Origin: Rhizobium sp.
GTDB taxonomy: Bacteria > Pseudomonadota > Alphaproteobacteria > Rhizobiales > Rhizobiaceae
Direction of reading: 5' to 3'
DNA: 64,000 bases
NCBI GenBank assembly: GCA_019739215.1
Contig: JAHHDR010000020.1
Location: forward strand, 1-64,000
Positions 57,148 to 64,000 of the stretch are shown piece by piece (positions within the stretch are counted from its first letter, which is position 1; every line of letters begins with the position of its first letter). The notes under the pieces were generated by a model that was given only the letters and a program-made list of their open reading frames with translations, searched no databases and had not been told where the DNA came from. The translations under genes and the position numbers were made by a program.

Positions 57148-60100
57148 CTATTGGGAGACGGTTGCGGCTGCCGACGTGCCGCGACCCACGGCAGCGCTGA
57201 TCTGATAGACGCGGAAGGTGACGGAGATCTGCGGGCCGCCGAAATCGGCCGCTTGCATCGCCGCGCTGTAGACCCATTCTGCGGTGCCGATATCCTCGAC
57301 TGTCCGAACGACTGTTATGCCGGAGAGAATTTCGAGGTCATAGAGTTCGGCATCCTCGTTAAGCGGCACGTCGCGCGGCTCCCAGTCGTCGCCGTCGAAG
57401 CGCGTGCGGCGCGTCCAGGTGAGCATGATGGCGCTGCCGCTCCAGGCACCCGCGAGATGCACCGGCGCGTAGGGCCGGAGCGCCACGGCATTGAAGGTGA
57501 AGCTGCCGTCCGAATAGCTGTCGCTTTCGATCGAGTCGACGGCTGGACCCCAGAGCAGGTTCACCGTCTCGCCGACCGAGGCCATTCCCATCCGGAAATA
57601 GTCGGTTGGCGCATTGTCGAGATAGACGACGCGGGCGCCGGCTGCCACCGGGTTTCGCATCGCATGTTCGGTCCCGAGCCGGCCGCGTAGAAGGCGCGAC
57701 AGCGTGTATTGCCGCGTGTCGGTGAGTTCTGCCGTGACGAATTGCAGGATCTCCCACGCACCGTCTGCGTTCTGGACGGCCAGCGCATTGGCACCCTTGA
57801 GGACCTGGGCTTCGGTCAGGGTGCCCAGCGTGCCGGAATAGAGCTGCACATAGACCTGGTTGCCGTCGTCCCATACGTCGGCCGCGCCGGCATAGAGATC
57901 GAACCTCAGTTCGCCGATGGTCCCGCGTTTCGACACCGTGGTGTTGAGCGACCATCCACCATTGCCATCGTCTTCATAGACCGCGACCTCGCCGGGCCAG
58001 GGATTGGCCCAGGCCGTCAGGCGCGGCGAGCGCAGCGAGGGCGTTGCCGGATCGAGCATCGGAATGTCGAGCGGAACAAGCAGCACGTCGCCGAAAGCCT
58101 CGGGCGGCAACACCTCTTCGGTCGTGTCGGGATAGGCGGCCGCGCGGAACAGCGAGGGATCATAACCGGCAAACTCCGTCGATCGATATTCCCCGGTCTC
58201 GATCTGCAACAGCCGACCGCTCACACTGCGGCTGCCGACATTGAAGCGGACGCCGTCACCCGGCTCCAGGGCGAGGCGTGACGGCGGCAAAAGCAGGGAG
58301 CCGTGCTCGCGCGCCGCCCAGGCCTGCTGCACCAGGTTGTCGGCCAGGCTGCGGGCCTCGCCGACGCCGAGCACCTCAGGCAGCGTCACGACATCGACAT
58401 TGTCGCTACCGCCAACCCGGCGCTTGCCGTCGACGCTGGCCGGGTTGTAGGCGCGGTTTGCATTGACAAAGCTCACCTTGACCGCGTCGGGAAGGTCCGT
58501 TTCCTGCCGGCGTGTCAGCTCGTAGCCGAAGGGCAGGGATTGCGACATCACCAGACTGTCGCCATCGAGGTCGACGAAGGGCACAGCATCGCGAAAGGCA
58601 AAGGCAAGCAGACCGGCGGTTTCGAACAGGTCGAAGTGATGCGACGTCATCAGCGGCGTGATCATGTCGCGCACCGCCATGATGCTGTCGATCGTATAGC
58701 CACGGACAAGTGCATTGGCGCCGGCGAGCCTGGCGAAGTCCAGCGCCTCGAGATCGATGTCCTTGCAGATGTCCGATATCAGTTGCTTGAGCGAAACCAG
58801 TTCCAGCCGGCCGTTGAGCCAATGGCCGGTCTTCCAGAGATCGCCGTCGCTCCAGACCGATCGCCGGCCGGGCCATGCCGGATAGGGCCGGGCATCCCAG
58901 CACCACAGAAGCATGTTGCGGGCCGCGATCATGTCGCCGCCTTCGTCACGCCAATACTGGCAGAATGCCTCGACATAGGCGCGCTGGATCGCTTCGTCGG
59001 GCACGCCGCTGGAAAAGTGCGGGATGAAGCTTTCCGAGCTTTTGGGATCGACGAAGACGTTGGGCTGGTTGGTGCCCTTGTCGATCGCCGGGCAGCCATA
59101 TTCGGTAAACCAGATCGGCTTGGCCTCGGCCGTCCAGGCCGTCGCGCTGTCCTCGACACCGGCGGGCCGGTTGACATGGCCATTGGCCCACCAGTTCCGG
59201 ATATCCTTCTGGCGGAACACCCAATGCTTGCTGGCGGCGCTGTCGACGATCGGGGTCCGCACCTGGTTCTCGCGATCGGCATCGCTGGCATAGTACCAGT
59301 CGAAATACTCGCCGCCCTCGATATTGGATTTGAGATAGGCAAGGTTGTGCGGCTGAACGATGCCGGCCGCTGCGTCATAGTCGAGATGACCGTCGCCATC
59401 CCGCCAGTCGCTGACCGGCAGGTAATTGTCGATCCCGACGAAATCGATATCGTCATCCATCCACAGCGGGTCGAGGTTGAAATAGACGTCGCCGCTGCCG
59501 TCGTTCGGCCGGTGCGAATGGTACTCGCTCCAGTCGGCCGCATAGCCGATCTTGCACCCGCTGCCGACGATCGCGCGAACGTCGCCGGCCAGCGTCCTGA
59601 GACGTGGCACCGCCGGGTAGGAATTCGAACCTGACCTGATCTGCGTCATCCCGACCATTTCCGAACCGATCAGGAAGGCGTCGACGCCGCCGGCATCAAC
59701 GCAGAGGTTTGCATAGTGCAGGATGAAGCGGCGGAAGCCCCAGGTCTTGTCGAAGAAATTGTCGACCTGCGTTTCCGCCGTCGCCGTCTTGTCGACGGTG
59801 CCGGCATAGCCCGCCGCCGGCGAACAGGTGATGCGGCCGCGCCAGGGAAAGGCCGGCTGGCCATCTGTGGCGGCGTTGTCGCTGTAGGGGTTCGGCTTGG
59901 TATTGTCTTCAGTGATGTCCATGAAGATGAACGGGTAGAACACGACGCGGTAGCCCGCATCCTTCAGCCAGGCAATGGCCTGCTTCACGACTTCGTCGGA
60001 CGGCGTGCCGCCATAGATCGGCCGGTCCTCGTCGTCGCGGCTGACCTCCTGGGCATCGACACGCGCCAGTCCGTCGACCGTCCAGTCTTCCGGCGTGACG

Positions 60101-61038
60101 TCGGCGCCGATGCTATTGGCCTCGACTTTCGGCCGGATGTCGCAATTGCTGATGCGGAGATCATCGCCGAACCAGCCGACGACAAGCGCGATCGTGTCGA
60201 GGTTCGACTGCATGATTTCGAGCCGCCGCATCGATTCGATAAAGTCCGGACGGTCCCTGACATTATGGACGTTGAGCAACATGGTTGGCGAGCCGTCGCC
60301 CTTGCCAGCGCCCTTGCGGTATTTCTCGGTTCCATAGACGAATTCGCCGGATGCGGGGATGACACAGAAGCTCTGTGCAACATTGGTGATGTCATCCGGA
60401 TCGGTGGTCACGACCGGCCGGATGATCTCGGCAGTAACCTGCGGAATGCGATTGCCGAACCGGGCGAGCGGCATGTCCTCGAAAACGAGATAGGTCACGC
60501 CGCGAAAGGCCGGCGTGTTCTTGACGCCCTCGACGGACTGGATCAGCGGGTCCGGGTCCTGCGCCTCGCTGCCCTTGTAGAAGCGATGTTCGAAGCGCGA
60601 GACATCGATCTCCTGCCCATCGAACCAGACCCGGCCGAAATCGGTTTTCGTGTTGCCCTCGCAGAAGGCCACCGCGAACGAAACCGAATAGCTGTAGGTG
60701 GTGGTCGAGACCTCCTGTCCGCCGCCGCCCTTGCCGCCGACCTCTTCGGTCTTTTCCTTGACCTTTTCGACGAACTGCGTCGACCAGATCAATTGCCCAC
60801 CCATTCGCATCGTGCCGTGGAGACGGTTGATCGGTGACCCCTCGGCCGACGACATGACGGACATGCGGCTGAGACGTGGCCCCTGGTTTTCCACCTGTTG
60901 CGTCGGCGTGAGCGCGGTCCGGAGCGCGGTGTCGACGACGGCACCGGCAGCACCGGCAAGGAACTGCGCTCCAAGCAGGCCCCAACCGGTGAGGCCGGAG
61001 AACTGCGTCACCGCTGCGGTCAGCAGAAGAGTGGCCAT
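57148..61038 (-). CDS. GTA/phage host-specificity protein with TIM-barrel (RcGTA gp15-like)
   Basis: 1296 residues. A hydrophobic Ala/Gly N-terminus precedes MSVMSSAEGSPINRLHGTMR. The central ~430-740 segment (VFYPFIFMDITEDN, WFTEYGCPAIDKGTNQPNVF, NMLLWCWDARPYPAWPG) is the GTA TIM-barrel-like glycoside hydrolase. The phage-tail_3 part (FARLAGANALVRGYTIDSIM) and fiber-like C-terminus follow. It sits at the tail tip and binds or cuts surface glycans. Frame intact over 3.9 kb. Confidence 0.92.
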   Translation of the reverse strand: MATLLLTAAVTQFSGLTGWGLLGAQFLAGAAGAVVDTALRTALTPTQQVENQGPRLSRMSVMSSAEGSPINRLHGTMRMGGQLIWSTQFVEKVKEKTEEVGGKGGGGQEVSTTTYSYSVSFAVAFCEGNTKTDFGRVWFDGQEIDVSRFEHRFYKGSEAQDPDPLIQSVEGVKNTPAFRGVTYLVFEDMPLARFGNRIPQVTAEIIRPVVTTDPDDITNVAQSFCVIPASGEFVYGTEKYRKGAGKGDGSPTMLLNVHNVRDRPDFIESMRRLEIMQSNLDTIALVVGWFGDDLRISNCDIRPKVEANSIGADVTPEDWTVDGLARVDAQEVSRDDEDRPIYGGTPSDEVVKQAIAWLKDAGYRVVFYPFIFMDITEDNTKPNPYSDNAATDGQPAFPWRGRITCSPAAGYAGTVDKTATAETQVDNFFDKTWGFRRFILHYANLCVDAGGVDAFLIGSEMVGMTQIRSGSNSYPAVPRLRTLAGDVRAIVGSGCKIGYAADWSEYHSHRPNDGSGDVYFNLDPLWMDDDIDFVGIDNYLPVSDWRDGDGHLDYDAAAGIVQPHNLAYLKSNIEGGEYFDWYYASDADRENQVRTPIVDSAASKHWVFRQKDIRNWWANGHVNRPAGVEDSATAWTAEAKPIWFTEYGCPAIDKGTNQPNVFVDPKSSESFIPHFSSGVPDEAIQRAYVEAFCQYWRDEGGDMIAARNMLLWCWDARPYPAWPGRRSVWSDGDLWKTGHWLNGRLELVSLKQLISDICKDIDLEALDFARLAGANALVRGYTIDSIMAVRDMITPLMTSHHFDLFETAGLLAFAFRDAVPFVDLDGDSLVMSQSLPFGYELTRRQETDLPDAVKVSFVNANRAYNPASVDGKRRVGGSDNVDVVTLPEVLGVGEARSLADNLVQQAWAAREHGSLLLPPSRLALEPGDGVRFNVGSRSVSGRLLQIETGEYRSTEFAGYDPSLFRAAAYPDTTEEVLPPEAFGDVLLVPLDIPMLDPATPSLRSPRLTAWANPWPGEVAVYEDDGNGGWSLNTTVSKRGTIGELRFDLYAGAADVWDDGNQVYVQLYSGTLGTLTEAQVLKGANALAVQNADGAWEILQFVTAELTDTRQYTLSRLLRGRLGTEHAMRNPVAAGARVVYLDNAPTDYFRMGMASVGETVNLLWGPAVDSIESDSYSDGSFTFNAVALRPYAPVHLAGAWSGSAIMLTWTRRTRFDGDDWEPRDVPLNEDAELYDLEILSGITVVRTVEDIGTAEWVYSAAMQAADFGGPQISVTFRVYQISAAVGRGTSAAATVSQ

Positions 61039-61461
61039 TCAGAAACCTCGAAAGGCGAAGACGCCGGACACGCGGCCGTTCCAGAAGTCGCCCAGGTCGA
61101 CCTCGTGAACAGCCCGACCGGAATGGGCATGCACCATGCGACGCGCGTCCGTCATCACGCCGCAATGCCGCGCGGCAAGGCCCGGCCGGATGCGAAAGAT
61201 CAGCACCAGGCCCGGCCCGCGCTCGTCGATCGACCGCGGGTCGAGATGCCGGGCGGCCGCGTCCAGCAAGCCCTCATTGCCGCCGCGCGCCCGCCAGTTC
61301 GCTGAATAGACGGGCAGGGCCGGTGCTTCGGTTCCGTAGGCCTCGCGCCAGATGCCGCGCAGCAGGCCGACGCAATCGCAGCCGGCGCCGCGAACCGACG
61401 CGAGATTGTGATAGGGCGTCCCGGTCCAGGACCGGGCGATATCCACGATCGCGTGAGACAT
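61039..61461 (-). CDS. NlpC/P60 cell-wall peptidase of the tail tip (RcGTA gp14-like)
   Basis: 140 residues, MSHAIVDIARSWTGTPYHNL then the nucleophile Cys in GAGCDCVGLLRGIW and His in ARHCGVMTDARRMVHA. It opens the peptidoglycan during injection. One base after the upstream DUF2163 stop, and abutting the TIM-barrel gene; tight packing typical of tail operons. Confidence 0.9.
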   Translation of the reverse strand: MSHAIVDIARSWTGTPYHNLASVRGAGCDCVGLLRGIWREAYGTEAPALPVYSANWRARGGNEGLLDAAARHLDPRSIDERGPGLVLIFRIRPGLAARHCGVMTDARRMVHAHSGRAVHEVDLGDFWNGRVSGVFAFRGF

Positions 61462-61462
61462 G

Positions 61463-62356
61463 TCAGTTGCCGACCAGTGACCCGCCGTCCTGACCGCCGC
61501 CGCGCTTTGGATAGAACAGCACGGCATCCGGTCCCGGCATCAGGTTGAAGCCGCGGAAATTGGCAATGTTGTCGAACTTGTCGTGGCAAGGGCCGGCCAT
61601 CTGCTTGCACCCTGCGGTGATGGTAAAGCCATCGGCCGGCGCGACGTCGAAAAGCGGTCGCTGCCAAAGCTCCACCAGCACCGAGCCGGATTTCTTGAGA
61701 TGGCGCTTGACCTCGAATGCGAGCCCGACATTCGCACCATCGCTGAAGGTGAGCAGGCCTGCGGTAAACCAGTCGCTGGCAAAGCTGTTGATGCCGATCG
61801 CGGTGAAGACGCGGCCGCTGTCGATCGCGTCGACCTGTCCGGTGCCGTGATATTGGCTGAGGCTGAGATCGACGCCACACCTGGAATCGCCGAGCTTCGC
61901 GCCACAGGTTCGCTGGAATGTCCGGCCTGTCTTCTGACCGAGCTTGTGGGTCAGGCCCCGAAGCTCCGCAGAGAAGGAACTGCCGTTGCGCGTGACCTCG
62001 CCAAGCGTGGCCGAATTCATCAGCAGGCGTTGGCTGACATCCTGCCAGTTCACGCGCCAGAGCTCGACGGAGGCGCCGTCGTAGCGGCCGCCGGCGAGAT
62101 CGTCTTCGCTGAGGCTTGAGTCGGAAAGGGCGCCGTCGACATTCATGTTGTCGACGGAGACGCCGAGATTTTGCACGAGCTGCGTCGCGGTAAACCCGCC
62201 GCTCGCCGTAAAGGTCACGCCGTCGAATGTCAGGTCGATATCGTGTTCGGTAAAGCCGAGCACCGTGCCGTCGCCGCGCGTGAGTTTCCAGCAATAGCAA
62301 AGCGTGGTGGCGCCACTGTCGAGATGCGCCTGGAGGCCGGCAGGAAGAGTTTTCAT
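61463..62356 (-). CDS. DUF2163 / phage BR0599-family tail protein (RcGTA gp13-like)
   Basis: 297 residues, MKTLPAGLQAHLDSGATTLC and WKLTRGDGTVLGFTEHDIDL are the family start. The Cys-rich C-terminus (RTCGAKLGDSRCGVDL; AGCKQMAGPCHDKFDNIANF) binds a [4Fe-4S] cluster in RcGTA distal-tail/hub proteins. It overlaps the DUF2460 gene by four bases. A tail hub component. Confidence 0.92.
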   Translation of the reverse strand: MKTLPAGLQAHLDSGATTLCYCWKLTRGDGTVLGFTEHDIDLTFDGVTFTASGGFTATQLVQNLGVSVDNMNVDGALSDSSLSEDDLAGGRYDGASVELWRVNWQDVSQRLLMNSATLGEVTRNGSSFSAELRGLTHKLGQKTGRTFQRTCGAKLGDSRCGVDLSLSQYHGTGQVDAIDSGRVFTAIGINSFASDWFTAGLLTFSDGANVGLAFEVKRHLKKSGSVLVELWQRPLFDVAPADGFTITAGCKQMAGPCHDKFDNIANFRGFNLMPGPDAVLFYPKRGGGQDGGSLVGN

Positions 62357-63000
62357 GCGATGTCCTCCAGTGCGATCCTGAGTTCGACGACACGGATTTG
62401 CGGCACCGAACCCTGCTTGAACTGCTCAAGGTTGAGGTCGAGCTTGTCGTCATCGAACCTGACAGGCACGTCGAATTCATAGCCGCAACGGACAACATGA
62501 CCGTTGGCCGGCGCAATGTCGAAGGTGACAACGCCGGTCGCCGTGTCGACCTCATAGAGCGAGGGCGCGAGGGTCACGCCATTGACCGACGCCAGGACCG
62601 TTCCGGAAACAGGCTTGATGATCGGCCGCTCATAGCTCTCGCTGCCGGACATGTACGTCTTGACGATCTGCCACTCGGTCCGGACGGCATCACCCGTCCC
62701 GATCACCTGGTCGCCGGCGGCGGGCGTCTGCAGGGGAGCGCAGGACTTGTAGTCCGACCAGTCCCGCCAGCGGAAACCATGGAGCCGCCCGCGCCGGGCC
62801 TCCCAGAAGGCGATGACGCCGGCGAGCTGGTCGACAGTGCGGACGCCGAGGCCCGCGTCATAGGACCGGCGCGAGTGCATCCAGACAGCATTGCGTTCCT
62901 CGAAACCCGATCGCAGCGTGACGATGTCCGTCCGCCGCTCCGGCCCGCCGGAAGAACCCAGCGAGATATCGATCGGGAAACGCGCTTCATGAAAGCTCAT
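62353..63000 (-). CDS. DUF2460 distal tail protein (RcGTA gp12-like)
   Basis: 215 residues: MSFHEARFPIDISLGSSGGP, RSGFEERNAVWMHSRRSYDA and HGFRWRDWSDYKS are diagnostic. It forms the distal tail ring. It lies 27 bases after the tape-measure gene. Confidence 0.93.
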   Translation of the reverse strand: MSFHEARFPIDISLGSSGGPERRTDIVTLRSGFEERNAVWMHSRRSYDAGLGVRTVDQLAGVIAFWEARRGRLHGFRWRDWSDYKSCAPLQTPAAGDQVIGTGDAVRTEWQIVKTYMSGSESYERPIIKPVSGTVLASVNGVTLAPSLYEVDTATGVVTFDIAPANGHVVRCGYEFDVPVRFDDDKLDLNLEQFKQGSVPQIRVVELRIALEDIA

Positions 63001-63027
63001 CGTCAGGCCTCAATGGAAGATGGCGCC

Positions 63028-64000
63028 TCAATTGTTGCGCGCGCCGCGCGCCATGACGCGATTGAGCCGGGCCGCGATCTGGTTTTCCGATCGGCGGAAG
63101 CCCTCGACATCGGGCGTCTGAATATGGAAATGAATAACGGTCGGCGCCTGACCCGAACCCATGGCTTTCGCTGTCCGGTCGGCCGACAGGATGCGGCTTC
63201 CACGCGGCACGTTGATCAGTTCCGGCCCTTCCTCACCCACGATCGACCACCCGCCGGGAGCGGACTCGGTGCCTTTGGCGAACAGTCCAACCTTGCCGGC
63301 CGGATTGAACGGCGCCGACGGAAACAGGAAGCTGAAGGGATTGAACCCAACGCCGGCGGTCGATCCCATCAACCTGTCGATCAGGCTGCCGGCAAGCCGT
63401 TCTTCCGTCTTGACCGCGAGGGTATCGATGAACCCCAGGAAAGCATTGCCCAAAGAATCCAGGGCGCCTTCACCGGCTTGGACCCCTTGCCGGAAGGTGG
63501 TGAAAAAGGACGCCGTGCTGGATTTCAGAAACTCGGTCTGTTCGGCGAGCGCTTCCGTTGCCTTTCGCTGCCGTTCGATATCGCTGACCAGGGCGGCAAT
63601 TGCCCGTCCCTCGGCACTTACCAGTGTCACGCCGGCGCGGCGCAACTCGTTGACGATCTTCTGTTCGGTCGAGTTCAACCCGAGGACTTCGCGTTCCTGG
63701 TTTAGTTTCTCGATCACCTTCTCATAGGCGCTGGCCTGTTCCCGGGCGGCGGCCGTCGACCCCTTCCGATCGGCGCTATCGCTACCGGGAATGACGGTCT
63801 TCGGTGCGAAGCGATCTCGCAGCATGCGTGCGAGCGCTTCGTTTTCCTGGGCCGGCCCGAACGCATCGTTGATCCGGTTTTGAAGTGACAGCTCGGAAAG
63901 GCGCCCGCCCTTCGTGCCCTGTACCGGCCCGTTTTGGATAAGGTCCAGGCCCTTGCCGATCAGCGTCACTTGCCCCTCGACCAGGCGTGCGCCTTTTTCC
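63028..64000 (-). CDS. Phage tail tape measure protein, C-terminal part
   Basis: At least 324 residues visible; the frame stays open to the window edge (EKGARLVEGQVTLIGKG), so the N-terminus is missing. Coiled segments (EQASAYEKVIEKLNQERE, ERQRKATEALAEQTEFLKSS) are followed by a C-terminus, GSLIDRLMGSTAG ... NPFSFLFPSAPFNPAG and GWSIVGEEGPELINVPRG, typical of siphophage tape measures. It sets tail length. The already >300 residues exceed the ~220 of the RcGTA version. Confidence 0.88.
   Translation of the reverse strand, partial: EKGARLVEGQVTLIGKGLDLIQNGPVQGTKGGRLSELSLQNRINDAFGPAQENEALARMLRDRFAPKTVIPGSDSADRKGSTAAAREQASAYEKVIEKLNQEREVLGLNSTEQKIVNELRRAGVTLVSAEGRAIAALVSDIERQRKATEALAEQTEFLKSSTASFFTTFRQGVQAGEGALDSLGNAFLGFIDTLAVKTEERLAGSLIDRLMGSTAGVGFNPFSFLFPSAPFNPAGKVGLFAKGTESAPGGWSIVGEEGPELINVPRGSRILSADRTAKAMGSGQAPTVIHFHIQTPDVEGFRRSENQIAARLNRVMARGARNN

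Larger units (their letters stand above)
50400..64000. mobile_element. Left part of a prophage with RcGTA-like tail module
   Basis: A tRNA-end-like att sequence, an abrupt drop in GC, an AT-rich cassette (50.87-54.7 kb), holin/endolysin-like genes and a contiguous tail cluster all read leftwards. The tail order is tape measure, DUF2460, DUF2163, NlpC/P60, TIM-barrel host-specificity, DUF2793. The right end, head genes, integrase and second att lie outside the window. The left limit is inferred from composition. Confidence 0.7.

Noticed and set aside
58303-60837. 443- and 373-codon plus-strand frames
   Set aside because: Complement of the tail host-specificity gene; no start signals or family features.

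Overview
The window reads as chromosomal DNA of an alphaproteobacterium, most likely Rhizobiales (Rhizobium/Hoeflea-like). It is GC-rich, its ribosomal block runs rpsM-rpsK-rpoA-rplQ, it carries a phaC ... aminotransferase-hom-recJ cluster and tpiA-secG-pyrG, and it has small families typical of this group (DUF1489, DUF599, BTLCP, RcGTA-type tail genes). No rRNA operon or complete tRNA gene was found.

Layout. 1-7.9 kb: end of the spc operon and the alpha operon (rpsN to rplQ, with secY and adk). 7.9-25.4 kb: mostly single housekeeping and envelope genes (sulfotransferase, glutathione-dependent formaldehyde dehydrogenase, DMT exporter, a Spy-like/response regulator/histidine kinase operon, mgtE, a LiuR-like MerR regulator, a methyltransferase-DUF1624-DUF599 run, sdaA, dacA, BTLCP and PilZ proteins). 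25.5-37.2 kb: parE, a secreted hydrolase, an orthocaspase with Sel1 repeats, tpiA-secG-pyrG, an Old Yellow Enzyme, radC and map. 37.2-50.1 kb: phaC, a LysE exporter, two glycosyltransferases, aminotransferase-hom-recJ, small ORFs and an LLM oxidoreductase. About 50.4-64 kb: the left part of a prophage. It begins with tRNA-like att sequence, continues with a distinctly AT-rich cassette of unrecognised exported or membrane genes plus an endolysin (50.8-54.7 kb), and then holin-like, endolysin and tail genes. The tail genes follow the RcGTA order, read leftwards, and run off the right edge inside the tape-measure gene.

The most striking technical property is a large number of single- or few-base indels in genes that cannot be dead: rplF, rplR, rpsE, rpmD, rplO, secY, adk, rpsM, the start of rplQ, pyrG and adhI. 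A few more lie in a GT39-type glycosyltransferase and in the prophage. Neighbouring genes such as rpsH, rpsK, rpoA and parE are intact. I read these as sequence or assembly errors and report each gene over its full restored span.

The best candidate for an undescribed system is the AT-rich prophage-edge operon at about 50.87-54.68 kb. It encodes two small Cys-containing exported proteins, a ~709-residue single-pass membrane protein, an unrecognised 165-residue protein and a GH19/lysozyme-like muralytic enzyme.
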